Origin: CAZQRW01 sp964596115
GTDB lineage: Bacteria; Hydrothermota; UBA3072; B12-G15
Direction: 5' to 3'
DNA length: 6,253 bases
NCBI GenBank assembly: GCA_964596115.1
Contig: CAZQRW010000078.1
Coordinates: forward strand, 1 to 6,253
Shown: positions 1 through 6,253 of the stretch, piece after piece
How positions within the stretch are numbered: the first letter of the stretch is position 1
Layout of the letters: the number at the start of each line of letters is the position of its first letter
Made by a program: the position numbers and the translations under genes
Notes under the pieces: model-generated
What the model was told of the DNA's origin: nothing
Seen by the model: only the letters and a program-made list of their open reading frames with translations
The model's database searches: none

Positions 1-70
1 ATAGAACGAATTCTTATTCTCCAATTAAAACGAAAAGTTTCTCTTTTAAAAAATAAATCTAATAATATGT

Positions 71-110
71 AAAATAATAAAAATAGTTTTATTGACAAAA
101 TAATAAAAAT
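71..110. repeat. 14-bp direct repeat in the promoter region
   Basis: The sequence AAAATAATAAAAAT occurs exactly at 71-84 and again at 97-110, 26 bp apart start to start. The second copy fills most of the gap between the -35 and -10 elements. A shorter match, TGTAAAATA, occurs at 68-76 and 112-120. Between the copies, AATAAAA (76-82) and TTTTATT (87-93) form an A/T-only inverted repeat that runs into the -35 box. This could be a regulator-binding site or only low-complexity AT sequence. The exact 14-bp identity is seen directly; any function is inference. Confidence 0.45.
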
Positions 111-119
111 TTGTAAAAT
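92..119 (+). promoter_or_regulatory. sigma70-type promoter for the three-gene operon
   Basis: A perfect -35 hexamer TTGACA lies at 92-97. It is followed after 16 nt by TAAAAT at 114-119, one mismatch from the -10 consensus. A perfect TATAAT also lies at 119-124, but its 21-nt distance from the -35 box is too long. With TAAAAT as the -10, transcription would begin near 126, leaving a leader of only about 10 nt before the ATG at 136. The AT-rich setting makes chance -10 matches common, but the exact TTGACA at proper spacing just before the first gene is good support. Confidence 0.6.
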
Positions 120-126
120 ATAATTT

Positions 127-135
127 GAAAGGGGG
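127..135 (+). promoter_or_regulatory. unusual G-rich ribosome binding tract abutting the ATG
   Basis: GAAAGGGGG lies directly against the ATG at 136, leaving no spacer where 5-9 nt is usual. The stop codon at 121-123 in the same frame rules out an earlier start. No ATG, GTG or TTG occurs in frame before Leu34, which would cut into the first cyclase strand. The ATG is therefore kept despite the poor geometry. Initiation may be near-leaderless or use partial pairing. Confidence 0.4.
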
Positions 136-3100
136 ATGAGAACGAGAAAGATAATAAGTAAGGGAATCAGAAAAAAATGCAGCGTTGTATTTGTTGAATT
201 AACAAATTTTTATACTCAGTTTTCCTCTGTTTCATTGAGTGATCAAGGGGAATTAATATGGGGATACCTTTTTGAAATTGAAGAGCTTGCGAATAAATAC
301 GAAGGTAGCGTCTATAAATTTCATTGGTTACGCAGAATAATGGTTTTGTTCGGTGTTCCGAAGGTCCATAAAGACGATGAGGAGAGGGCGTATAGATTTG
401 CGCTGGATGTCAAAAATCTTGCAAGAAAGTGGCATAAAGAATTGAAAAGTATATCAATGAATGATCCCGTTCTAAATATAAGGATAGGAATTAACACAGG
501 TTTTGTTTATTATGGTATTATTGGACACAAACAAAGCAAGTATGCTACAGTTATTGGGGATACGGTAAATCTTGCTGCCAGGCTTTGTTCAATTGGAGGT
601 GACAAAGATATATATACTACAGGGTCTGAAGTAAAGGTTTATAAAGACATATTCAAGTTTGAGAAAGGTAAAGATATGAAAATAAAGGGTAAGAAGGACC
701 CTGTGAGGGTTTATAGACTCTTAGGTTACAGTAAGATTGGAAAAGCAAAGATAAAATCTTTCCCATTTGTTGATAGGGAGAAAGAAATAGCCTTGCTTGA
801 TGCTACTCTTGAGGGGTACATAAGAGAGGGAAAGAATAAAAACGTTTTAGTCATTGGTGATCATGGCATGGGTAAAACAAGTATAATAAAAAAATTCCGT
901 AAGGATAAGAGTGTCCCAATATACCATTTAAGTTGCTTTAGAGAAGGAAGTACAATTCATTACAAACCCTTTAAAGAATTATTGACACGATTATTTAATA
1001 TACTTCCTGCAGATTCTGAAGGATTAATGATAAAAAAAATTGAAAATGGACTTCACGAGCTTGACCCTTCTCTTCTTGAAGAGGCGGTCTTCTTTGAGTA
1101 TTTATTTTCTATTAAAGAGGCTCAGAGTAAAGTAACATTTATACCATTTTCTCAACGGAAAAAAAGGATAACCTTCTCATTTGTAAATCTTATGAAAGCC
1201 CTGGCCAAAAAGAAAGCAGTTATGGTGCTGGATGACTATCAGGATATAGATAGAAGTTCAAAAGTAGTGATAAGTCAGGCAATTATTACTGAGAAGGTCC
1301 CAATGATGTATGTGTTTGTTTCATTGCCTAAACAGGACAAATTAATGGACTCCATTGATAAAGAAGTGGTTAGGATTGGTGGATTACCGAGAGACTATGC
1401 TGTAAAAGTGTTGAAACAATATAAGCTATTTGATGACAAAACAATTGACCTTATAGTTGAAAAGACTAATGGTAATCCATTTTTCATAGTTGAAATAATT
1501 CGGTATAAAATGGCTAATCCTGGAAAAGAGATATGGGAGAAAGAGATTCTTCAATCTGTTTATAGTGTAATAATGGAGAGGATTGATAGCCTTCCCTCTA
1601 AATTGAAATCATTCCTTTTTGTTTGTTCAGTAATGGGAATATCATTTTATATCGAAACCTTAGAAAGAATCATAGGTGAAAATATAAAAAAGAATATTCA
1701 AGATCTTTGTGATTATGGCATTCTTTACGTAAATGATGGGGTTGCATACTTCGCTCACTCTCTTGTTAGACAGGTTGCCTATCACTCAATACTTTTGGAG
1801 GAGAGAAAAGGATTACATAAACTTGCGGCAGAGAGTATCGAAAAATATCATATGGATAGGATTGAGGATTTTTACGAAATACTTGCATATCATTATTTAA
1901 ATGCAAGTGTAACTGAGAAGGCAATAGATTATACACTTCTTTCAGCTGAGAAAGCAAAGCGATTTTATGCAAATGAGGTAGCCATTGAAGAATACCAGAA
2001 GGCTATTAAGTTAATGGAAGAGGTTGAAAACAGAAAAAAAGATATACCGGTTGTTTTGGAGAGCATAGGCAACCTTTACAATGTTATTGGCGAATTTGAA
2101 AAAGCTATACAGTATTTTGATAAATCAATAAAAATTTCAGTGAAAGACCAGAACAGCATTAGTGTTATTACTTCTATTGAGGGCATTGGGATGTCTCATT
2201 TATATAAGGGTGAGTATGACATTTCTCTCCAATTTTTGACAAGGGCTAAACAATTGGCAGAATCAAAAAAAATAGAGTATCTTCTTCCAAGAATTCAATC
2301 AAATATTGGGTATCTTTTTGTTCAATGGGGTGATTTCTTTACATCCCTTATTTATTATAATAATAGCTTTAATCTCTGGAAGAAGATCGGTAATTTGGAA
2401 GAGCAGACGCAGACACTAAAAAATATAGCTGAGCTCCATATTAAGCTTGGGAATTACCAACTCTCTTATGAAACATTGCGATTTGCCCTTAATATAGTTA
2501 GAAATAAAAGGACAGAAGTAGAGTTACGTTTGTTAATGGGTATTCTTTATCTTGAAATAGGTATGTTGCCAAATGCTATTTCTTTTTTTGAAGAGTCTGT
2601 GAATCTTTCAAAAAAAATAGGCGATAGGGTTTACAACATACGTTCAAATATATATCTTTCTTATGCCAAATTTGCAGATAATAAAAAGGAAACCATTAAT
2701 TCACTTTCAGACTCGCTGAAAGAAGCAGAAGTTATAGGCTCAAAACCTGATGTTGTTTTGGCACTCTACTATATTTCTCTGGTTTACATTGATTTGGGTA
2801 TGATGAAGAAGGCTTCAAAGACTGTGTTGAAAGGACTGAGGACCTCAGAAATAATAAATGACAGAGTCAACAATATACGATTTCTTATTCTGCTTGCCAA
2901 GTTAGAAAATTCTAAGGAACTTGGCACCAAAGCAGCGACAAAGGCTAAAGAATTAAATTCCCCTATACTTATAAAAGATGCACTTTTTTTATTGGGGGAG
3001 ATGGAAGAAAAAAATGGCGAAATAGAGAAAACGCTGGAATACTATTCTCAAGCACAATCAATACTGCAGGGAATTGTGGAATACCTTTCTGGTGAATTGA

Positions 3101-3177
3101 AAAGTAATTTTTTAGATTTAGAACAAAATAGGAGGATAATTGATAAGGTGTCCAAGATGTCTGATAGAAAATTCTGA
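136..3177 (+). CDS. C2-like class III cyclase domain fused to STAND/AAA NTPase and TPR array
   Basis: Likely a cytoplasmic signalling protein: one half of a nucleotide cyclase joined to an ATP-binding sensor module. No signal peptide or membrane segment is seen. Residues 15-199 form a class III cyclase fold. Val-Ile-Gly-Asp-Thr-Val-Asn-Leu-Ala-Ala-Arg is intact at 139-149, with Thr138 at the base-selecting position and Lys-Gly-Lys at 184-186. The first metal Asp is Glu21, and the usual Gly-Asp before Ile-Met-Val-Leu-Phe-Gly (68-73) is Leu65-Arg66. Residues 208-575 resemble AAA_16/STAND NTPases: FVDREKE 211-217, Walker A GDHGMGKT 241-248, Walker B MVLDD 363-367, GNPFF 446-450, RIDSLP 482-487, and the AHSLVRQVAY segment 540-549. 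Residues from about 580 to 995 are helical TPR-type repeats. The domain order matches the C2-NTPase-TPR part of soluble adenylyl cyclase ADCY10. By itself the cyclase domain should be inactive for lack of metal ligands. Its 3' end overlaps gene 2. Confidence 0.96.
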   Translation: MRTRKIISKGIRKKCSVVFVELTNFYTQFSSVSLSDQGELIWGYLFEIEELANKYEGSVYKFHWLRRIMVLFGVPKVHKDDEERAYRFALDVKNLARKWHKELKSISMNDPVLNIRIGINTGFVYYGIIGHKQSKYATVIGDTVNLAARLCSIGGDKDIYTTGSEVKVYKDIFKFEKGKDMKIKGKKDPVRVYRLLGYSKIGKAKIKSFPFVDREKEIALLDATLEGYIREGKNKNVLVIGDHGMGKTSIIKKFRKDKSVPIYHLSCFREGSTIHYKPFKELLTRLFNILPADSEGLMIKKIENGLHELDPSLLEEAVFFEYLFSIKEAQSKVTFIPFSQRKKRITFSFVNLMKALAKKKAVMVLDDYQDIDRSSKVVISQAIITEKVPMMYVFVSLPKQDKLMDSIDKEVVRIGGLPRDYAVKVLKQYKLFDDKTIDLIVEKTNGNPFFIVEIIRYKMANPGKEIWEKEILQSVYSVIMERIDSLPSKLKSFLFVCSVMGISFYIETLERIIGENIKKNIQDLCDYGILYVNDGVAYFAHSLVRQVAYHSILLEERKGLHKLAAESIEKYHMDRIEDFYEILAYHYLNASVTEKAIDYTLLSAEKAKRFYANEVAIEEYQKAIKLMEEVENRKKDIPVVLESIGNLYNVIGEFEKAIQYFDKSIKISVKDQNSISVITSIEGIGMSHLYKGEYDISLQFLTRAKQLAESKKIEYLLPRIQSNIGYLFVQWGDFFTSLIYYNNSFNLWKKIGNLEEQTQTLKNIAELHIKLGNYQLSYETLRFALNIVRNKRTEVELRLLMGILYLEIGMLPNAISFFEESVNLSKKIGDRVYNIRSNIYLSYAKFADNKKETINSLSDSLKEAEVIGSKPDVVLALYYISLVYIDLGMMKKASKTVLKGLRTSEIINDRVNNIRFLILLAKLENSKELGTKAATKAKELNSPILIKDALFLLGEMEEKNGEIEKTLEYYSQAQSILQGIVEYLSGELKSNFLDLEQNRRIIDKVSKMSDRKF
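3130..3135 (+). promoter_or_regulatory. strong internal Shine-Dalgarno site deciding a TTG start
   Basis: AGGAGG lies inside the end of gene 1, 4 nt before TTG at 3140. An in-frame TAA at 3137-3139 directly precedes the TTG, so no longer protein is possible. The next in-frame ATG is Met41, inside the first cyclase strand. Starting at TTG keeps a complete four-cysteine zinc ribbon. This is the strongest ribosome binding site in the window and implies independent, efficient initiation of gene 2. Confidence 0.85.
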
Positions 3178-3784
3178 TATCGATATTTTCTGTAAGAATT
3201 GTGGTGCCATTCTTTTCCCTCTGGAAAAATCTTTTAAAGAAATTCGAAAAATTTGTATTATGTTTGGCGACATAGTAAATTTTACTTCCAGCGCTGAAAA
3301 AATGGATGCTGAGATAATTACAAATGTTCTTGGTGTCGTATTTGATGAAGCAGATAAAATAATAAAAAACCATAATGGATTTATAAATAGACTTATTGGT
3401 GATGAATATATGGCTATATTTGGGTATCCAGAACATAATGATGATTCAGTAAAATCTGCTTTGGAAAGCGCTCTTCAAATAAATGATTTTCTTAAAGAAA
3501 AAGATTTCTCAAAGATAAGCGGAGGAATTGTTAGTAAAATAGTTTTGAGAACAGGCATTGCTGATGGAAACGTCTCAATTGGTGTTGACAGGGATATTTA
3601 TGATACATTGATTGTTATAGGTGATACAGTTTTTAAAGCCTCTCAAATTGAGAAATTGGTTGAACCAGGAATGATTGGGGTTGATCAAGACACATCAACA
3701 AGAATGAAAGAATTTGTTTTTTCTAAGGCAGAGGCAAGGGAGAATATCAAGTTTAACTATTTAAAGAGAAAAAAGCATGCTTGA
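3140..3784 (+). CDS. Zinc-ribbon protein with C1-like class III cyclase domain
   Basis: Predicted cytoplasmic cyclase subunit of 214 aa that supplies the metal site. Cys4-Pro-Arg-Cys7 and Cys18-Lys-Asn-Cys21 form a small zinc ribbon. Residues 36-207 are a class III cyclase domain. Both metal Asp residues are present: Asp44 in FGDIVNFT (42-49) and Asp88 in LIGDEYMAIFG (85-95). The later motif reads Val-Ile-Gly-Asp-Thr-Val (159-164) and then Phe165-Lys-Ala-Ser-Gln169, where the family has Asn-Leu-Ala-Ala-Arg. Both transition-state residues are therefore lost. A homodimer should be inactive, and the defect is the mirror image of that in the upstream gene. Zinc ribbon plus cyclase is the usual N-terminal part of bacterial cyclase-AAA-TPR proteins, so this looks like a separated piece of such an architecture. 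The gene overlaps gene 1 by 38 nt and gene 3 by 8 nt. The alternative is a non-catalytic pseudo-cyclase. Confidence 0.95.
   Translation: MIRCPRCLIENSDIDIFCKNCGAILFPLEKSFKEIRKICIMFGDIVNFTSSAEKMDAEIITNVLGVVFDEADKIIKNHNGFINRLIGDEYMAIFGYPEHNDDSVKSALESALQINDFLKEKDFSKISGGIVSKIVLRTGIADGNVSIGVDRDIYDTLIVIGDTVFKASQIEKLVEPGMIGVDQDTSTRMKEFVFSKAEARENIKFNYLKRKKHA
3777..3784 (+). promoter_or_regulatory. ATGCTTGA start/stop overlap, likely translational coupling
   Basis: The ATG of gene 3 (3777-3779) lies before the TGA of gene 2 (3782-3784). Only a weak purine stretch, AAAGAGA at 3763-3769, precedes it. Start of the HEAT protein therefore probably depends on ribosomes finishing the cyclase gene, which ties the amounts of the two proteins together. 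Confidence 0.65.
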
Positions 3785-6119
3785 ACAATCACAGATACTT
3801 GATTTCATAAGAAAGATAGGCCTTGCTATGAATGCAATAATAAGTTACCCTAAAGACCATCCTATGGTTAGGGGGAGAGTGGAAGAAATTAGTGAGGTGC
3901 TTTCTGCATTACCAGAGGATGTCGAAAATATTTCACTCGTCTTTCTTGAGAATACAATAATTGTAGAAGATATAAAGATAGAGGCCAGCACTACACCATT
4001 AGTTTCCGGGGTAATCAAAAAATTTAAGAGAATAGGAGTTGAGAGTATAACGTTTGATACTACTGCATCACAGGATGACATTCAATTGATGCTTGATATG
4101 GTATTAAATCCCCCAAAGGAATTTAAGAAGGAAAAAGATCCCAATAATTTACTTATTGAGAGGGGAATTGAAGGTATTTTCTTTAATGTGGTGAAGGTAG
4201 CTATTACTTCTAGAAAGAAAGGAGCTGTCATTGATGCAGACGGCATCCTTGAAATTTTCGGTGCAGAAAAGGGAGAAAAAGTTAGTGGAGGTGAAGAAGG
4301 AAAAGGTGGAAAAGGGGGTGGTGGTGGAAAAGGAGTGAATGAAGGAGATATTCAATTAAAAGCAAAAGATGAAAAGGCTATGAAAGGGTTGGTAGATTCT
4401 ATACTTATGGGAGGAGAAAATTCAGGAAAACATTTTCTCGAATTCTTTAAAGTAGATGCAGATAATGATAATGAGCAGAATATTGAGAATTTGGTTACCG
4501 CAATGAACGTATTTGGAGAATTTTTAATAAAGAAGTATGGGTTGGATCCTTCTTCTGAATCATTGGTATATTCAAGAATACTTTCAGCACTAACACCTAA
4601 GGTAAGAGACAAGGCTTTGTTGAGAATTATGAAGGAAAAAGAGATGGGGGAGATGGCTAGAAAAGTAATAGACTCAATGTCAGATTTAGACCTTGTAAAT
4701 CTCATTTCTTCTCATCTGTCTGATGAATCTAACAGACTTAATTTGAAGAATATAGCACAAAGGATAAATGAGACAAGATTCAAAAGGATTATAGGACTGC
4801 TGAAAGAGAAGAAGGGTATTAATGTTACAGCAGATCAAGATGGAAATCTTAATATTGGTGCAGCAATAATTGAAGAAGCCAGAAAAAAGGAGAGCCTTAT
4901 CATAGCTAATAAAATGGCATTTGATAGATTAAAAAAGCAATTGAAGGAATCTTTATCAATTAAGCATGTCTCAAACCTTGTGGAAAGTATTGCTGCCAAT
5001 CTTGACGATGATTCTCCAGATGTAAGGAATACAGCGTTTGGAAATTTGCTCTCACTGCTAAAGGATTCAATAGAGTCAAAAAAAGTTCGAATTTCGAGGA
5101 AAATTTTCCACTTATTAATAAACAGTGGTTATCATGAGGAAGATCCTGATGTATTCTCAAATTATGTAAAAGGGATAACAGAAATGACGCTAATGGCAAA
5201 TGAAAATAAATGGGAAGACTTTGTCAGTGATACAATTGATTTTTTTGCAAATCAAATTAATAACGAGAAAAAAAGACCCATCATAATTAATTACCTGCCT
5301 ATGCTAAAAAGGCCCGAAACGATTAATCTTCTTCTCTCAATTCTATGGGAAAAGGGTGGCGTTGAGGATGTTAAAAAGGCAGTAAAAAAGATGGGCGCTG
5401 AAGTTATACCACAATTGATGGATTTACTTATTGAAACAGAAGATAAAAATGTAAGGATTAAACTTATAACTATAATTTCTTCTTTAAAAAGGGAGGCTGT
5501 TGAAGTTGTAGAAAATTATTTAAAGGATAAGAGGTGGTTTGTTAGAAGGAACGCCGTAACTATCCTTGGTGCAATTGGAGAAAAAGATTATGTTGACGAT
5601 CTTAAAAAGGCAGGTAAAGATGAAGACTTTAGGGTGAGGATTGAAGTGCTTAGATCGGTTTTTCATATTGTAGGTGCAGAGGAAGAAAATTTTTATATCA
5701 GGTATTTAATTGATCCAGTATTTGCAGTAGAGATGGAAGCTGCAAGAATAATAAAGAAGACATTAAGTAAGAAAAACATAAATGTTGTTACTCGGAGATT
5801 GCTACAATCAAAGTTTAGAGCAGAGGAAGAGAATTCGTTAAAGACAATTCTTTTAGAGACATTAAAAATAATAAATGATGACTCATTAATTCCTGTTATG
5901 GAACAAATTATCAATGAGAAAAGTATCTTTGGGTATAAGTATCCTGAATCCACAAGAATTTCAGCATTGGAAGTTATCGGGAGTGTAAAATCAGAAGAGG
6001 CAAAAAAAGCACTTGAAAGAATTAAGGAGAGTAAAATACCCGTTATAAGGAAGGGCGCAGAACATTTTCTATCCCAGTTTGAAAATAAAAAAAATTTAAC
6101 AGACCCAGAACAACTATAA
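3777..6119 (+). CDS. HEAT-repeat protein with N-terminal YPxxHP domain and Gly-Lys linker
   Basis: A 780-aa, probably cytoplasmic protein with no recognised enzyme motif, signal peptide or membrane helix. Residues 1-155 form an alpha/beta domain beginning with a helix and the motif Tyr24-Pro-Lys-Asp-His-Pro29-Met-Val. I recall this type of domain from the N-termini of HEAT-repeat and HD-GYP signalling proteins of deltaproteobacteria-like lineages. Residues 164-191 are a Gly/Lys/Glu-rich flexible linker. Residues 192-380 look all-helical. From about 382 to 775 the protein is a HEAT-type helical solenoid, clearest around 576-640 (Trp-Phe-Val-Arg-Arg-Asn-Ala at 587-593, then repeated Val-Arg patterns). 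HEAT solenoids usually bind proteins, so a scaffold or regulator of the cyclase pair is a reasonable inference from the coupled gene order. The partner is not shown by the sequence. The ATG overlaps the upstream stop, and the start is supported by the domain beginning at once. Confidence 0.94.
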   Translation: MLEQSQILDFIRKIGLAMNAIISYPKDHPMVRGRVEEISEVLSALPEDVENISLVFLENTIIVEDIKIEASTTPLVSGVIKKFKRIGVESITFDTTASQDDIQLMLDMVLNPPKEFKKEKDPNNLLIERGIEGIFFNVVKVAITSRKKGAVIDADGILEIFGAEKGEKVSGGEEGKGGKGGGGGKGVNEGDIQLKAKDEKAMKGLVDSILMGGENSGKHFLEFFKVDADNDNEQNIENLVTAMNVFGEFLIKKYGLDPSSESLVYSRILSALTPKVRDKALLRIMKEKEMGEMARKVIDSMSDLDLVNLISSHLSDESNRLNLKNIAQRINETRFKRIIGLLKEKKGINVTADQDGNLNIGAAIIEEARKKESLIIANKMAFDRLKKQLKESLSIKHVSNLVESIAANLDDDSPDVRNTAFGNLLSLLKDSIESKKVRISRKIFHLLINSGYHEEDPDVFSNYVKGITEMTLMANENKWEDFVSDTIDFFANQINNEKKRPIIINYLPMLKRPETINLLLSILWEKGGVEDVKKAVKKMGAEVIPQLMDLLIETEDKNVRIKLITIISSLKREAVEVVENYLKDKRWFVRRNAVTILGAIGEKDYVDDLKKAGKDEDFRVRIEVLRSVFHIVGAEEENFYIRYLIDPVFAVEMEAARIIKKTLSKKNINVVTRRLLQSKFRAEEENSLKTILLETLKIINDDSLIPVMEQIINEKSIFGYKYPESTRISALEVIGSVKSEEAKKALERIKESKIPVIRKGAEHFLSQFENKKNLTDPEQL
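4299..4334 (+). repeat. 9-nt tandem repeat encoding a Gly-Lys linker
   Basis: Four in-frame 9-nt units run head to tail: GGAAAAGGT, GGAAAAGGG, GGTGGTGGT and GGAAAAGGA. They encode residues 175-186 as Gly-Lys-Gly units with one all-Gly unit. The tract sits in a longer purine-rich stretch and separates the N-terminal domain of the HEAT protein from its helical part. A change by whole units would keep the frame, so the linker length may vary between strains. Confidence 0.75.
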
Positions 6120-6120
6120 G

Positions 6121-6144
6121 TTTTATTCCTTGAAAAAGGTAAAA
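6121..6144 (+). terminator. weak hairpin just after the operon
   Basis: TTTTA (6121-6125) can pair with TAAAA (6140-6144), and CCTT (6128-6131) with AAGG (6136-6139), closing a GAAA loop. A two-base bulge separates the two stem parts. No T-run follows, so this is not a typical intrinsic terminator. It may only be a 3' end stem-loop or chance pairing. Confidence 0.2.
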
Positions 6145-6162
6145 TAGTGTTTGAGTTATTCT

Positions 6163-6192
6163 TTGAATCACTCGGTGTTAATTTTCTATTAT
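6163..6192 (+). promoter_or_regulatory. possible promoter for a gene beyond the window
   Basis: TTGAAT (6163-6168) is followed after 18 nt by TATTAT (6187-6192), each close to the sigma70 consensus. Further on, GAAAGGG (6226-6232) stands 6 nt before a TTG at 6239 whose frame is open to the end of the window (5 codons). Together these fit the start of a next gene, but each element is weak and AT-rich sequence yields such matches by chance. Confidence 0.25.
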
Positions 6193-6253
6193 TACAAGCT
6201 TATTGCCTCATATAAGGATTCACACGAAAGGGTATTCATTGCTTCATTTATAT

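Noticed and set aside
1..72. Frame open from the window edge to TAA at 70-72, possibly the last 23 codons of an upstream + strand gene
   Set aside because: Another frame is open to a TAA at 54-56, the translated tail is Lys/Leu/Asn-rich with no recognisable motif, and 23 codons are too few to judge.
3137..3177. Programmed frameshift joining gene 1 to the zinc-ribbon cyclase into one ADCY10-like chain
   Set aside because: A TAA at 3137-3139 in the gene 2 frame leaves a narrow window, no clear slippery heptamer or following hairpin is seen, and the AGGAGG plus TTG explains gene 2 as a separate protein.
2969..3436. 155-codon open frame on the minus strand across the gene 1/gene 2 junction
   Set aside because: It lies antisense to two well-supported domain-bearing genes, shows no recognisable domain, and is explained by the low stop density opposite purine-rich AT-biased coding sequence.
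3140..3784. Gene 2 as a decaying pseudogene because the Asn and Arg are lost
   Set aside because: The frame is intact, the zinc ribbon and both metal motifs are clean, it has a strong ribosome binding site, and its loss is matched by the opposite loss in gene 1.
4352..4705. 117-codon minus-strand open frame, Ser/Phe/Ile-rich
   Set aside because: Its composition is what the complement of Lys/Glu-rich coding sequence gives, and it is fully antisense to the HEAT protein gene.
6147..6215. Short GTG-started frame of 22 codons after the operon
   Set aside because: Too short, no recognisable content, and only a weak AAAGGT upstream.

Overview
The window is AT-rich bacterial DNA (about one third G+C by eye, not counted). 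All confident coding is on the + strand. It holds three long genes whose ends overlap, so they almost certainly form one operon. No RNA gene, CRISPR array, insertion sequence or phage gene was seen. The domain types (class III cyclase, STAND/AAA NTPase with TPRs, and a HEAT protein with an N-terminal YPxxHP domain) resemble signalling genes of deltaproteobacteria-like lineages and uncultured candidate phyla. The phylum cannot be fixed from sequence alone.

Layout: 1-135 is a non-coding leader. It has a consensus-like sigma70 promoter (TTGACA, 16-nt spacer, TAAAAT), a 14-bp direct repeat and a G-rich tract abutting the first ATG. Next comes a 1013-aa protein with a degenerate cyclase domain, a STAND/AAA-type NTPase and a long TPR array (136-3177). 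A 214-aa zinc-ribbon plus cyclase protein follows (3140-3784). It starts at TTG behind a perfect AGGAGG inside the end of gene 1, with a 38-nt overlap. A 780-aa HEAT-repeat protein comes last (3777-6119), with an 8-nt overlap. The final 134 nt are non-coding as far as can be seen and may hold signals for a gene beyond the window.

The most notable point is that the two cyclase domains are broken in complementary ways. The gene 1 domain lacks both metal-binding Asp positions (Glu21 and a non-acidic Trp-Leu-Arg-Arg segment) but keeps the transition-state Asn145 and Arg149, plus Thr138 at the substrate-selecting position. The gene 2 domain keeps both metal Asp residues (Asp44, Asp88) but has Phe165 and Gln169 in place of Asn and Arg. 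Neither homodimer should have a complete class III active site, while a heterodimer would have exactly one. This is the C1/C2 division of labour of mammalian transmembrane and soluble adenylyl cyclases, here split over two bacterial genes. The larger subunit also carries the C2-NTPase-TPR order of soluble adenylyl cyclase (ADCY10).

Working model (inference): the NTPase/TPR region of protein 1 senses a ligand or partner and controls assembly or activity of a composite cyclase with protein 2. The HEAT protein, made from the same message, may be a scaffold, regulator or output partner. No cyclic-nucleotide-binding domain is visible in the window, so the output is unknown.
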